A stretch of 64,000 nucleotides of DNA from Bacteroidota bacterium (GCA_963169355.1 CAUJCR010000003.1:1-64000); one strand, 5' to 3'. Counted from the stretch's first letter, positions 43,104 to 53,404 are shown. The notes: generated from the sequence alone by a model not told the origin. A program made the numbers and translations.

Positions 43104-43424
43104 ATGAATTTAAACCCTAAATATTATCTAATCATAAAATCATTTTTGATTAGTGTATTTGTTTTGGGAATTTTTTCAGCTACTGCTTTACAATACATTC
43201 AATCACAAGAATCGTCTATTGCTATATTATTTAACAATGATGGAATGATTCAAAAAGATAATGGGGTCATCTCATATGAAATAGAAGAAACGGATTCTGC
43301 AATTAATTATATTGTTATACAGGTAATTCAACCTATTGAACAGTTAGATTTTGAAAATAAAAAATACAACCTTCCAATTATTTTAAACTCAAAAACCTCT
43401 CCGCCTCCTAAGCAAACTTGTTAA
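43104..43424 (+). CDS. Small exported protein, unknown
   Basis: A 106-residue protein with an N-terminal hydrophobic segment (IIKSFLISVFVLGIFSATAL) that may be a signal peptide or anchor. The remainder is soluble, mixed in composition, with a proline- and cysteine-containing end (SPPPKQTC). I recognise no family. It lies 45-75 bases before the second RND operon on the same strand and could be its first gene. A TAAATTTG box (43089-43096) lies seven bases before the ATG. After the stop, AAAAACCTC and GAGGTTTTT could form a loose terminator-like stem. Confidence 0.6.
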   Translation: MNLNPKYYLIIKSFLISVFVLGIFSATALQYIQSQESSIAILFNNDGMIQKDNGVISYEIEETDSAINYIVIQVIQPIEQLDFENKKYNLPIILNSKTSPPPKQTC

Positions 43425-43496
43425 TCCATTTTATTGGAGGTTTTTTAAAGTTTATCAAAGCACAATCTTGTGCGTTATTTTAAAATTAATTTTATC

Positions 43497-44618
43497 GTGA
43501 AAACATCTTTAATTGCATTAAGCACTAGTATATTTTTTTTAACTGCTTGTAACAACACTAACACTACCATTAAGGAAAAAGAAACTTTTCCCACTACAAC
43601 TGTAATTAGCATTGATACCTCTACGTTTCTTGATTACGTTTCTGAAATACATGCCATTCAAAATGTAGAAGTAAGAGCTCGTGTGAGTGGTTATTTAGAG
43701 AAAATTCATATCGACGAAGGCGCCTCTGTGTCAGAGGGACAAGTATTGTTTTCTATAAACAACAGAGAATACGCTGAAGAATTAGCAAAAGCAAAAGCAT
43801 TATATAAAAGTGCCATTGCAGAAGTGGACGCTGCCACACTCGAATTAAACAATGTGCAAGAATTAGCTAATAAAAAAATAGTTTCTACCACAGAAGTAGC
43901 TTTAGCTAAAAATAAACTCGAAGCTCAAAAAGCCAAAATGGATGAAGCCTTAGCACACCAAGCTTATGTACAAATTAAACTTAACAATACCGAAATTAAA
44001 GCGCCATTTACTGGTGTAATAAATAGAATACCTCACAAAATTGGAAGTTTAATAGAAGAAGGCACATTACTTACTAGTATTTCTCAAAACGACGAAGTAT
44101 TTGCATATTTTGATGTGTCTGAAAAAGAATATCTTAATTATGCTAAGAATTTAAAATCAGATAGTACAACATCTAAATACGTTACTCTAATCTTAGCAGA
44201 CGGTAGCGAGCACAATCAAATTGGGATTATCGAAACTGTAGAGGGCATTATTGATGAACAAACAGGGAATATTGCGTTTAGAGCGCGTTTTAAAAATCCT
44301 GGAAAAATCATAAAACATGGTGCAAGTGGTAGGGTTCGATTAAGAAAAAAATTTGAAGATGTGCTGGTAGTTCCTCAAAAAGCAACATTTGAAATACAAG
44401 ATAAATTATATGTATATGTTATTGATAAAAACGATAAAATACAAATTCGAAATATCGAAACCCTTGCTAGATTACCACATTTATTTCTTATTAAAAAAGG
44501 CATACAGGCTGGCGAACATATTTTATACGAAGGTATTCAGAATGTAAAAGTTGATATGGAAATTACGCCTCAAACAATTAATATGCGACAAATTATTAAA
44601 GAATTAGCAGGTAAATAA
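43497..44618 (+). CDS. RND efflux periplasmic adaptor lipoprotein (pump 2)
   Basis: A membrane fusion protein of the AcrA/MexA type. The GTG start at 43497 places a lipoprotein signal with lipobox LTAC (cysteine 18) at the N-terminus; an in-frame GTG at 43470 would add nine residues. Domains: lipoyl halves (VEVRARVSGYLEKIHIDEGASVSEGQ and IKAPFTGVINRIPHKIG), a coiled-coil hairpin between them, then beta-barrel and membrane-proximal parts. It is lipid-anchored in the inner membrane and pairs with the pump gene six bases downstream. Confidence 0.9.
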   Translation: MKTSLIALSTSIFFLTACNNTNTTIKEKETFPTTTVISIDTSTFLDYVSEIHAIQNVEVRARVSGYLEKIHIDEGASVSEGQVLFSINNREYAEELAKAKALYKSAIAEVDAATLELNNVQELANKKIVSTTEVALAKNKLEAQKAKMDEALAHQAYVQIKLNNTEIKAPFTGVINRIPHKIGSLIEEGTLLTSISQNDEVFAYFDVSEKEYLNYAKNLKSDSTTSKYVTLILADGSEHNQIGIIETVEGIIDEQTGNIAFRARFKNPGKIIKHGASGRVRLRKKFEDVLVVPQKATFEIQDKLYVYVIDKNDKIQIRNIETLARLPHLFLIKKGIQAGEHILYEGIQNVKVDMEITPQTINMRQIIKELAGK

Positions 44619-44624
44619 AATATT

Positions 44625-47600
44625 ATGTTTAAAAAATTCATACAACGCCCCATTCTCTCACTTGTAATATCTTTGTTTATTACACTATTAGGACTATTGG
44701 CTGTTTTTCAATTACCAATTACTCAATATCCTGATATTGCACCTCCCGCAGTAAACGTAACCACTAAATACACAGGTGCAAATGCCGAAGTGTGTTCTAA
44801 AGCTGTTGTAATTCCTTTAGAACGAGCAATCAATGGCGTTCCTGGAATGGATTACATGACCTCGGTTTCTGGAAATGATGGTACAAGTATTATACAAGTA
44901 TATTTTAAAATAGGAACAAATCCTGATTTAGCAGCAGTAAACGTACAAAACCGCGTAGCCACTGTATTAGACGAGTTGCCTGAAGAGGTTATCAAAGCAG
45001 GTGTATCTACCGAAAAAGAAGTAAACAGTATGTTGCTTTATTTAAACTTACTAAGTAGTGATACCACTATTGATGAAAAATTTATTTACAATTTTGCCGA
45101 TATAAATGTTTTAGCTGAGCTTAAACGTATTGATGGAGTTGGATTTGCTGATATCATGGGGCAAAGAGAATATGCTATGCGTGTGTGGCTTAAACCATCA
45201 AAACTAGATGCTTATGAAATATCTGCAGAAGAAATAATTACTCAATTAAGGGCTCAAAATGTAGAGGCGGCTCCTGGTAAAATTGGCGAAAGCTCAGGTA
45301 GAAAATCACAATCACTACAATATGTGTTACGATACACCGGAAAATTAACACAAAAAGAACAATATGAAAACATTGTTATAAAAACAACCCCAACCGGTGA
45401 AATGCTGCGCTTAAAAGATGTGGCTGATATCGAATTTGGTTCGTTAGATTATGATGTGCTTTCAAAAGAAAATGGTCAGCCTTCGGCGGCTATTGTTTTA
45501 AAACAACGACCAGGATCTAACGCCAGCCAAGTTATTAAAAACATTAAAGCTAGAATGGAATTTCTTAAAGAAACTTCTTTTCCTCCTGGGATGGATTACA
45601 CCATCAGTTATGATGTGTCTCGATTTTTAGATGCCTCAATACACGAAGTAATTAAAACATTAATTGAAGCTTTTTTATTAGTAGCATTAGTTGTATTTAT
45701 CTTTCTTCAAGATTGGCGTTCCACACTCATACCTGTTTTAGCGGTGCCAGTATCGCTCATAGGTACCTTTGCGTTTATGCAATTATTTGGTTTTTCTATT
45801 AACCTACTTACTTTATTTGCGCTTGTTTTAGCTATTGGTATTGTAGTGGATAATGCTATTGTGGTGGTAGAAGCTGTTCATGCCAAGATGGAAGAACATA
45901 ATTCAGATCCAAAAACAGCCAGTATGCAAGCCATGGGAGAAATAGGCGGGGCAATCATTGCAATTACTTTAGTTATGTCTGCTGTTTTTATTCCTGTTGC
46001 ATTTTTAAGTGGCCCAGTAGGTGTATTTTACCGACAATTTTCTATTACAATGGCTATTTCTATTATCATCTCTGGAGTTAATGCCCTAACCTTAACTCCT
46101 GCATTGTGTGCCATTATTTTAAAAAACCCTCATCATCACGCTAAGCCAAATAATTTATTAAGCAAGTTCTTCGATAAATTTAATTACTACTACTTGTCAA
46201 TTTCCGAAAAATACAGAAACATTTTAGGCTTATTTATAAATAGACGTACTGTTACCTTAGCTGTATTGGTGGTGTTTTGTATTTTAACTTGGGGTGTTGC
46301 AAAAATATTACCTACTGGTTTCATTCCTTCCGAAGATCAAGGAACTATTTATGCGAATGTTACTACGCCTGTTGGTGCTACCCTAGAAAGAACAGAAGCG
46401 GTAATGTTTGAAATAGATGAAGTTGCAAAAACCATCGAAGAAATTGAGTCAACATCAACGTTAGCTGGTTTTAGTATGATGACAGATGGTTCTGGGGCAT
46501 CTTTTGGAATGAGCACTATTAGTTTAAAAGCTTGGAAAGATAGAAACAAAACAGCTGATGAAATTATTACGCTTCTTGAAGAAAAAACAAAACATATTAA
46601 AGATGCCGAGATACAATTCTTTCCTCCTCCTGCGGTTCCTGGGTTTGGTAACGCTAGTGGATTTGAACTACGTTTGTTAGATAAAACAGGTTCGGGTAAT
46701 TTACAACAAACCTACGATGTAACTCTAAAATTTATTGAAGAGGTAAAAAAGCGAAAAGAAATAAAAGACATTTTTACAAGCTTTAATCCTACATTTCCAC
46801 AATACTTAATTCACATAGATCAAGATGTGGCTTCAAAAAAAGGTATATCAGTAGATAATGCCATGAGTAATTTACAAACACTGATGGGAAGTTTTTACGC
46901 AACTAATTTTATTCGGTTTGGACAAATGTATAAAGTAATGCTGCAAGCCGACCCAAAGTATAGAGCACAACCAGAAGATATATTAAAACTGCGAGTTAAA
47001 AATAAAGACGGAGAAATGGTTCCATATTCTTTATTCAGTAAAATTGAAAGAATATATGGTCCCGAACAACTAACCCGCTATAACATGTACACTTCGGCGA
47101 TGTTGAATGGAGAGGCGGCAGATGGATATAGTAGTGGTGATGCTATTAAGGCCATTGAAGAAGTAGCAAAAAGCACATTACCTCGTGGTTATAGTTATGA
47201 TTGGTCGGGAATGACACGCGAAGAAATAGCATCTGGAAATCAGGTTATATTTATTTTTTCTATTTGTTTAATTTTTGTGTATTTACTTTTATCCGCTCAA
47301 TATGAAAGTTTCTTATTACCGCTTCCTGTTCTTTTATCATTACCTGTGGGTATTTTTGGTTCCTTATTTTTGTTATGGATTTTAGGTTTAGAGAATAATA
47401 TTTATGCGCAAGTAGCCATGGTAATGCTTATTGGTTTACTTGGTAAAAACGCTATCTTAATTGTTGAATACGCAATAATAAAACAAAAACAAGGTTTAAG
47501 TGCCATAGAAGCCGCTAAAGAAGGAGCGATGGCTCGTTTAAGACCAATTTTAATGACCTCGTTTGCTTTTATTGCAGGTTTAATTCCTTTAATGATGGCT

Positions 47601-47744
47601 TCTGGAGCTGGTGCCATTGGAAACAAAACCATTGGAACAGCAGCGGCAGGCGGTATGTTATTCGGAACCATTTTCGGGGTGCTCATAATTCCTGGTCTCT
47701 ATGTTATGTTTGCAAAAAACAAACCCAAACATAAAAAACATTAA
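44625..47744 (+). CDS. RND efflux pump inner-membrane subunit (pump 2)
   Basis: A 1039-residue AcrB-like HAE1 transporter. It begins MFKKFIQRPILSLVISLFITLLG and contains the expected QLPITQYPDIAPP segment, the TM4 proton-relay motif GIVVDNAIVVVEAV, and GLLGKNAILIVEYA in TM10. The phenylalanine-rich multidrug pocket cannot be judged by eye. It differs clearly from pump 1 and is flanked by its own adaptor and outer-membrane gene, forming a complete three-gene efflux operon. Confidence 0.94.
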   Translation: MFKKFIQRPILSLVISLFITLLGLLAVFQLPITQYPDIAPPAVNVTTKYTGANAEVCSKAVVIPLERAINGVPGMDYMTSVSGNDGTSIIQVYFKIGTNPDLAAVNVQNRVATVLDELPEEVIKAGVSTEKEVNSMLLYLNLLSSDTTIDEKFIYNFADINVLAELKRIDGVGFADIMGQREYAMRVWLKPSKLDAYEISAEEIITQLRAQNVEAAPGKIGESSGRKSQSLQYVLRYTGKLTQKEQYENIVIKTTPTGEMLRLKDVADIEFGSLDYDVLSKENGQPSAAIVLKQRPGSNASQVIKNIKARMEFLKETSFPPGMDYTISYDVSRFLDASIHEVIKTLIEAFLLVALVVFIFLQDWRSTLIPVLAVPVSLIGTFAFMQLFGFSINLLTLFALVLAIGIVVDNAIVVVEAVHAKMEEHNSDPKTASMQAMGEIGGAIIAITLVMSAVFIPVAFLSGPVGVFYRQFSITMAISIIISGVNALTLTPALCAIILKNPHHHAKPNNLLSKFFDKFNYYYLSISEKYRNILGLFINRRTVTLAVLVVFCILTWGVAKILPTGFIPSEDQGTIYANVTTPVGATLERTEAVMFEIDEVAKTIEEIESTSTLAGFSMMTDGSGASFGMSTISLKAWKDRNKTADEIITLLEEKTKHIKDAEIQFFPPPAVPGFGNASGFELRLLDKTGSGNLQQTYDVTLKFIEEVKKRKEIKDIFTSFNPTFPQYLIHIDQDVASKKGISVDNAMSNLQTLMGSFYATNFIRFGQMYKVMLQADPKYRAQPEDILKLRVKNKDGEMVPYSLFSKIERIYGPEQLTRYNMYTSAMLNGEAADGYSSGDAIKAIEEVAKSTLPRGYSYDWSGMTREEIASGNQVIFIFSICLIFVYLLLSAQYESFLLPLPVLLSLPVGIFGSLFLLWILGLENNIYAQVAMVMLIGLLGKNAILIVEYAIIKQKQGLSAIEAAKEGAMARLRPILMTSFAFIAGLIPLMMASGAGAIGNKTIGTAAAGGMLFGTIFGVLIIPGLYVMFAKNKPKHKKH

Positions 47745-47765
47745 TAAACTTTATAGTAATTAAAC

Positions 47766-49205
47766 ATGGTTAAAATAAAAATATATTTTTCATTCATTAG
47801 TTTGCTTATTATTCTTTCGTCGTGTAAAAGCACCCAATTACAAACAGAAACCGTTCACAACAAAATTCCAAAAACATTTCATTCGGCGTCTGACTCAACA
47901 TCTAAACCAATTATTAAATGGAAAGAACTTTATTTTGATCCTTATTTAATTGCTTTAATCGATAGTGCGCTTATACATAATTTTGATTTAAAATTAGCCC
48001 TTCAAAAAATAGAACTTTCAAAAGCAAGTTTAAAATCAAATAAAGGTATTAGGTTGCCAGAATTAGGGGCAACAGCTTCTGCTAGCCAACGTAAGTTTGG
48101 TGATTATACAATGGATGGTGTTGGAAATTATGATTCTAATTTATCTCCCAACTTAAACGACAAACAAAAAATACCAAACCCCTACCCTGACTACGTTGTA
48201 GGATTTCAAACATCTTGGGAAATTGATTTGTGGGGAAAATTAAAAAACAAAAAGAAATCAGCGGCTAATCAGTTTATTGCTTCACAATACGGAAAGGATT
48301 TAATAACTACGCAATTAATAGCTGAAATTGCTAGCTCTTATTTTGAATTACTTGCTTTAGATAAAGAAATACAAATTTTAAATGACAATATTAATTTACA
48401 ACAAGCTGCTTTAGAACTTGTGATGGCACAAAAAGAAGTGGGCAGAGCTAATGAATTAGGTGTAAGCATGATGAAAGCTCAATTATTAAACTCAAAAGTA
48501 TTTCACACCAAGGTTGAGCAAGAAATTATAAATATCGAAAGTCATTTGAATTATTTATGTGGCACTTATCCTAAAAGCATTTCGCGCGATACGGCATTTC
48601 TAGCTAAGAACATTCAAAAAATTATTGAAACAGGTGTGCCTAGCGATTTATTAAAAAACAGACCCGACATAAAACAAGCTGAATATACTTTAAAAGCTGC
48701 TAATGCCGATGTAAAATCAGCACAAGCCGCCTTTTACCCCGCTTTAAATATTAATGCAAATTTAGGATTACAGGCGTTTAATTCATTATTATTACTAGAA
48801 ACACCTGCTTCGTTAGCTTATGGTGTTTTTGGTGGATTAACAGCGCCTTTATTAAATCGTAGAAAAATTAAAGCTGAATTAATGCTAAGTAAAGCCGAAC
48901 AAAAACAGGCCTATATAAATTATGAAAAAACAATAAATACCAGTTTTAAAGAAGTTTTTGTTTCGGTAAATAATATCAAAAACAGTCAATCAATGTTATT
49001 ATTAAAAAATGAAGAATCTCAAATTTTAAAAGAAAGTATTAGTACCGCACAAGACTTATTTAGAGCCGGTAGAGCTAATTACTTAGAAATTATAACGGCT
49101 CAAAAAAACGCATTACAATCTCAAATAGAACTTATTGATTTATACAAACGCCAAAACCTAGCACTTATTAATCTTTATAAATCAATAGGTGGTGGCTGGC
49201 AATAA
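47766..49205 (+). CDS. OprM/NodT-type outer-membrane efflux lipoprotein (pump 2)
   Basis: A 479-residue outer-membrane channel with a lipoprotein signal (FISLLIILSSC, cysteine 20). Family landmarks: FDPYLIALIDSALIHNFDLKLAL, SWEIDLWGKLKNKKKSA, GVPSDLLKNRPDIKQAEYTLKAANADVKSAQAAFYP and LFRAGRANYLEIITAQKNAL. It is the exit duct of pump 2, 21 bases after the pump gene. No local regulator gene is seen for this operon. Confidence 0.93.
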   Translation: MVKIKIYFSFISLLIILSSCKSTQLQTETVHNKIPKTFHSASDSTSKPIIKWKELYFDPYLIALIDSALIHNFDLKLALQKIELSKASLKSNKGIRLPELGATASASQRKFGDYTMDGVGNYDSNLSPNLNDKQKIPNPYPDYVVGFQTSWEIDLWGKLKNKKKSAANQFIASQYGKDLITTQLIAEIASSYFELLALDKEIQILNDNINLQQAALELVMAQKEVGRANELGVSMMKAQLLNSKVFHTKVEQEIINIESHLNYLCGTYPKSISRDTAFLAKNIQKIIETGVPSDLLKNRPDIKQAEYTLKAANADVKSAQAAFYPALNINANLGLQAFNSLLLLETPASLAYGVFGGLTAPLLNRRKIKAELMLSKAEQKQAYINYEKTINTSFKEVFVSVNNIKNSQSMLLLKNEESQILKESISTAQDLFRAGRANYLEIITAQKNALQSQIELIDLYKRQNLALINLYKSIGGGWQ

Positions 49206-49207
49206 AA

Positions 49208-49651
49208 TTAATCGTCTGTTGGCTCAGCAGCTTGTTGAAAGCTCGCTTTTTTAGGTTTTACTTTTTTAGGCCAAAGTACGTTTATTAATTCATTATGTAC
49301 ACTAATCATAGAAGTACTCATTCCATTAATAATATCTACATCTTTATTGGAGTTATTTTTCCATGTACGTACTACTTCTTCATAAGTACCATCTTCACGC
49401 ACAATATAACACTTATGTAATTTTCCTTTTAATACTTCAGCTTTACCATTATAGCAATTAGCCTTAGGTCCAATTCGTATGGTAATAATAACATCTGTAT
49501 AAACACCATCAGCTACTTCCTCGGCACCTCTTTCTTCAAATCTAATGGCCCATTTATTATAACAGTTTAATTCTCTTGGTTCTTCTTTTTGAGCTTTCAC
49601 TGAAGTAAATGCACACATTACAACAACTGTATAAAGTAATTTTTTAATCAT
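49208..49651 (-). CDS. Exported protein, unknown
   Basis: A 147-residue protein with a signal peptide (LLYTVVVMCAFTSVKAQ). Three cysteines (NCYNKW, NCYNGK, KCYIV) could make disulfides. The middle is beta-rich (YTDVIITIRIGPKANC); the end carries lysines and AEPTDD. I recognise no family. It is convergent with the pump 2 operon (two bases between stops). Confidence 0.7.
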   Translation of the reverse strand: MIKKLLYTVVVMCAFTSVKAQKEEPRELNCYNKWAIRFEERGAEEVADGVYTDVIITIRIGPKANCYNGKAEVLKGKLHKCYIVREDGTYEEVVRTWKNNSNKDVDIINGMSTSMISVHNELINVLWPKKVKPKKASFQQAAEPTDD

Positions 49652-49696
49652 AGTTATTCATTTTTTAGAAAGCTAAATATACAAAATATCTTATTT

Positions 49697-49720
49697 AACC
49701 CAAATTATACATTAGCAATC
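49697..49720 (+). repeat. Solo end of the structured repeat family
   Basis: AACCCAAATTATACATTAGCAATC matches the terminal 24 bases of the copy at 1-170 at 21 positions. No second end or interior follows. It contains the rpiB stop codon and last residues, so it was kept while the rest was lost, or it is a one-ended remnant. Confidence 0.6.
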
Positions 49721-50140
49721 TATTTTTTTAATTCTATCGGCATGTCTGCCGCCTTCAAATTGTGCGGTTAAAAAAGCATCTATACATTTTTGAGCTTCTT
49801 GGGTAGAAATATATCTTGCTGGTAAAGTTAAAATATTAGCGTCATTGTGTTGGCGCGCTAGCGCCGAAATTTCGGCATTCCAACATAAAGCAGCCCTAAT
49901 ACCATTATGTTTATTTGCACTCATGTTTATTCCATTACCGCTTCCACACATTAATATACCTAAATTAACCTCCTTATTTAATACAGCCATCGCTACAGCA
50001 TGTCCAAAATCTGGATAATCTGCCCTTTCAGAACTATAACAGCCTTTATCAATTACTTCAATGTTTTTAAATTTTAAATATGTTACTAATACTTCTTTTA
50101 ATTCAAATCCAGCGTGGTCGCTACCTATTGCTATTTTCAT
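49712..50140 (-). CDS. rpiB: Ribose-5-phosphate isomerase B
   Basis: A 142-residue enzyme that interconverts ribose 5-phosphate and ribulose 5-phosphate in the pentose phosphate pathway. The phosphate-loop start IAIGSDHAGFELK and active-site cysteine C65 in GILMCGSGNGINMSANK, with HNDANILTLPARY, are diagnostic for RpiB rather than allose isomerases. The last residues (IKKIDC) are encoded by the solo repeat end at 49697-49720. Confidence 0.94.
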   Translation of the reverse strand: MKIAIGSDHAGFELKEVLVTYLKFKNIEVIDKGCYSSERADYPDFGHAVAMAVLNKEVNLGILMCGSGNGINMSANKHNGIRAALCWNAEISALARQHNDANILTLPARYISTQEAQKCIDAFLTAQFEGGRHADRIKKIDC

Positions 50141-50650
50141 AATAAACTAATTTTAATTTATTTAATTTTGTTTAAAATTAATAATCAACGTTAATTAACA
50201 CTCATAACAACACTGGCTGAAAATGAGTAATTTATACTACTTGCGAATTAACAAAATAACTGTGTAAAATTAAATTTATAGTTAATAAGTTTCAGTAATT
50301 ATTTACCCATTTGTTAATAGCTATTTTTACTTAGCTAAAATTTTCATCTTTCAAAATTTATTTTCAATTATTACTTGAAACAAATTATTCATTTATTACC
50401 CATTTATTAACTGTTTTTTATGACAATTTCATTCTATTTAATTAACCATACTTGATTAAAATCAGTTTGTTGATTATGATAGATACACTTTATTTTCAAT
50501 AGATTAGTAATTTATAAAGCGTTTAATAATTGTTAATTGAGTGTTATTATTATAAAAAGCAAGCTATTAAAAGTGTAATTTTACACAGTATTAACAGCTT
50601 ATAATATACTACCATAATTTTAAATTTAATTTCTTTTATTATTATATATT
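50141..50650. promoter_or_regulatory. 510-base AT-rich region between rpiB and nadA with repeated GTTAA motifs
   Basis: No gene is visible. GTTAA or its inverse TTAAC occurs at about nine places between 50190 and 50595, including the palindrome GTTAATTAAC (50190-50199). Two longer direct repeats contain TTACCCATTTRTTAA (about 50303-50317 and 50397-50411). CTGTGTAAAA (50260) is inverted as TTTTACACAG (50578). The pattern looks like a cluster of binding sites for one regulator; the divergent rpiB and nadA promoters must lie here. Confidence 0.45.
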
Positions 50651-51628
50651 ATGAATTTAGAAAAAGGATACCTCGAAAAAAAAATTGATCCAGCTCTTGA
50701 TTTGTTCAAAGAGATTTCGCATCTTAAGAAAGAAAAGAATGCAATCATCTTAGCGCATTACTATCAAGACCCTGATATTCAAGATATTGCAGACTTTATT
50801 GGAGATAGTTTAGGGCTTGCTCAACAAGCTGCAAAATCAAATGCAGATATCATTTTATTTGCTGGTGTTCATTTTATGGCCGAAACAGCTAAAATTTTAA
50901 AACCAAAAGCAAAAGTTTTAATTCCTGATTTGAATGCTGGATGTTCTTTAGCTGATTCTTGTCCTCCACAAAAATTTTCTGATTTTATTCAATCACATCC
51001 TGATCATGTTGTATTAAGTTATATTAATTGTAGTGCTGATATAAAGGTATTAACAGATATTATTGTAACATCATCTAACGCTGTTCAAATAGTAGAATCG
51101 TTTCCTAAAGATCAAAAAATAATTTTTGCACCCGATAAAAATTTAGGAGCTTATATTAATAAGCTTACAGGAAGAAATATGGTATTATGGAATGGTAGTT
51201 GCGAAGTACATGAAATTTTTAGTTTAGAAAAATTAATTCAATTAAAAGCACAACATCCTAAAGCTATAACCTTAGCTCATCCAGAGTGTGAAGAAGCTAT
51301 TTTACAACACGCAGATTTTATTGGTAGTACATCAGCTTTATTAAATTACAGTAAAAAATCAAATGATAAAGAATTTATTGTTTTAACTGAGCCTGGTATT
51401 ATTTACCAAATGGAAAAAGCTAGTCCTGATAAAACTTTTATTCCAGCGCCACCTAATAATAATTGTGCTTGTAATAATTGTCCTTATATGAAATTAAATA
51501 CCTTAGAAAAAATTTATATTGCATTAAAATATGAGCAACCAGAGATTTTAATGGATGAAGTTTTAATGCAAAAAGCCAAACAACCTATTGATAAAATGCT
51601 TGAATTATCTGCAAAATTTGGACTTTAA
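50651..51628 (+). CDS. nadA: Quinolinate synthase A
   Basis: A 325-residue iron-sulfur enzyme that condenses iminoaspartate with dihydroxyacetone phosphate to quinolinate, the NAD precursor. It has the [22 protein letters not shown] start, and cluster cysteines in GCSLADSC (C98), NGSCEVHE (C184) and [10 protein letters not shown] (C277 by family position). nadB and nadC are not in the window. It is preceded by the long AT-rich control region. Confidence 0.96.
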   Translation: MNLEKGYLEKKIDPALDLFKEISHLKKEKNAIILAHYYQDPDIQDIADFIGDSLGLAQQAAKSNADIILFAGVHFMAETAKILKPKAKVLIPDLNAGCSLADSCPPQKFSDFIQSHPDHVVLSYINCSADIKVLTDIIVTSSNAVQIVESFPKDQKIIFAPDKNLGAYINKLTGRNMVLWNGSCEVHEIFSLEKLIQLKAQHPKAITLAHPECEEAILQHADFIGSTSALLNYSKKSNDKEFIVLTEPGIIYQMEKASPDKTFIPAPPNNNCACNNCPYMKLNTLEKIYIALKYEQPEILMDEVLMQKAKQPIDKMLELSAKFGL

Positions 51629-51682
51629 ATAAATTATTATATTTCATTTAAAAATTCTAAATTAGTAGATTAAATTTTTTTA

Positions 51683-53404
51683 GTGAAGTTTTTTAAAAAC
51701 AATATGTTCCTATTTTTTTCAAATTACTGTCTAGTAATTTGTTGTTTTATATTTTTTAGTATTAATCTTATTTCTCAAACCATTAATCCTAATGGTTATA
51801 ATATATTTTATTACGAAAATGGAGCTAAATCATCAGAAGGAACTATGCGTGATGGAAAAGCAGATGGTTATTGGAAAAATTATTATAAAAATGGAAATTT
51901 AAAAATAGAAGGAAATCGTAAAAATTTTCAATTAGATAGTGTTTGGAAATTTTATAACGAAAAAGGTAAACTTACTAAATCTGTTAATTACCTTGAAGGT
52001 AAAAAAAATGGCTATACATTTAATTACGATACTAATCAATTAGTTGTAAGTAAAGAGCTATTTGTTAATGATATTAAACAAGGTAATACCATAACTTACT
52101 ACCAATCTGGTAAAACAAAATTAGTAACGCCTTATGTAAAAGGAAAACCAGATGGTTATGCTTATGAATATTCAGAAGATTCATTAATTATTTCAATAAT
52201 GAAATATCAAGGAGGAATTTTAGCAAGTGTTGAACGTTTAAATAGAAAAGATAAAAATGGTAAAAAACAAGGCGTTTGGAAAGAATTTTACGACGATGGT
52301 AAATTAAAAGAAGAAAAAAAATATAAAGATGATATTATAGATGGCTACGTTAAAACTTTTGATACTAAAGGAAATTTAACTAATACACAAAAATTTGATA
52401 ATGGTAAACAAGTTAAAAATGCACCCGAATTAGCTAAATTAGATGTATATAAAGATTACTACGAAGATGGAACCATGAAATATGAAGGTGGATATATTAA
52501 TGGACTTCCTGTGGGAACGCATTATCATTATAAACAAAAATATGTTTGCGATTCATTACCAGTATCAAGAGATGATACAAGTGATGTAATGATAAAAAAA
52601 TACGTTTGTAGAAATCAGCCTGTACCCGATTCAGCCATTATTTATGAAGAAGGTATTAAATTAGCTTATGGTGCCGTAGATAGTTTAAGAAATAAAATAG
52701 GTATTTGGACAGAATATCATAATTCAGGTGAATTTAGAGGTAAAGGATTATATGCTAATGATAAACGTGTAGGCGAATGGATATTTTATTATCCAAATAA
52801 ACAAATTGAACAAAAAGGAAAATACGATAAAAAAGGAAAGGCTCAGGGCGAATGGAAATGGTATTATGAAAATGGTGCTTTAATGCGTGATGAATTTTAT
52901 ATTGATAACAAACGTGATGGTATGATGAATGAATATACCGAAGACGGAAAAATTATTACTAAAGGAGAATTTATAGAAGACATGCAAGAAGGACTTTGGA
53001 TATACGAAACACCAGAATATAAAGAAATTGGTAAATATGTAAATGATAAACCAGATAGCCTTTGGAAAAGTTATTATATGCCTAAAGAAAAAATACGATT
53101 TGAAGGTAAATTTTTAAATGGCGACCCCGAAGGAAAACATGTGTGGTATTACGAAAATGGTAGAAAATGGATTGAAGGTTTTTATGTTGGTGGCATGAAA
53201 CAAAATGATTGGAAATTTTATGATGAAAGAGGCGTTAATTACTTAACTATTTTTTATGAAAATGATATTGAAAGAAAATTTCAGGGAGTTAAAATATTAC
53301 CTACTTACGAAGAAAGTTTAAGAGATTACTCTCCTGCTAACCAAAAACCAGATAAAACAATACTTTTAGATAAAACTAAAAATGAAAAAAATAACGAAGA
53401 ATAA
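51683..53404 (+). CDS. Exported MORN-repeat protein
   Basis: A 573-residue protein made of about twenty MORN/YwqK-like repeats, seen as YYENGAKSSEGTMRDG, FYNEKGKLTKSVNYLEG, YYPNKQIEQKGKYD and so on. The GTG at 51683 is favoured because it gives the lysine-containing signal peptide MKFFKNNMFLFF...ISLISQ-like start; ATG 51704 would lack the charges. MORN repeats bind membranes or peptidoglycan-associated partners in some proteins. It overlaps the PAS kinase start by 23 bases, so the two are translationally coupled. Confidence 0.82.
   Translation: MKFFKNNMFLFFSNYCLVICCFIFFSINLISQTINPNGYNIFYYENGAKSSEGTMRDGKADGYWKNYYKNGNLKIEGNRKNFQLDSVWKFYNEKGKLTKSVNYLEGKKNGYTFNYDTNQLVVSKELFVNDIKQGNTITYYQSGKTKLVTPYVKGKPDGYAYEYSEDSLIISIMKYQGGILASVERLNRKDKNGKKQGVWKEFYDDGKLKEEKKYKDDIIDGYVKTFDTKGNLTNTQKFDNGKQVKNAPELAKLDVYKDYYEDGTMKYEGGYINGLPVGTHYHYKQKYVCDSLPVSRDDTSDVMIKKYVCRNQPVPDSAIIYEEGIKLAYGAVDSLRNKIGIWTEYHNSGEFRGKGLYANDKRVGEWIFYYPNKQIEQKGKYDKKGKAQGEWKWYYENGALMRDEFYIDNKRDGMMNEYTEDGKIITKGEFIEDMQEGLWIYETPEYKEIGKYVNDKPDSLWKSYYMPKEKIRFEGKFLNGDPEGKHVWYYENGRKWIEGFYVGGMKQNDWKFYDERGVNYLTIFYENDIERKFQGVKILPTYEESLRDYSPANQKPDKTILLDKTKNEKNNEE

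Noticed and set aside
50141-50650. Replication origin in the AT-rich region before nadA
   Set aside because: No exact DnaA boxes (TTATNCACA) and no dnaA nearby; the TTTTACACA sites have two mismatches. Regulatory use is more likely.
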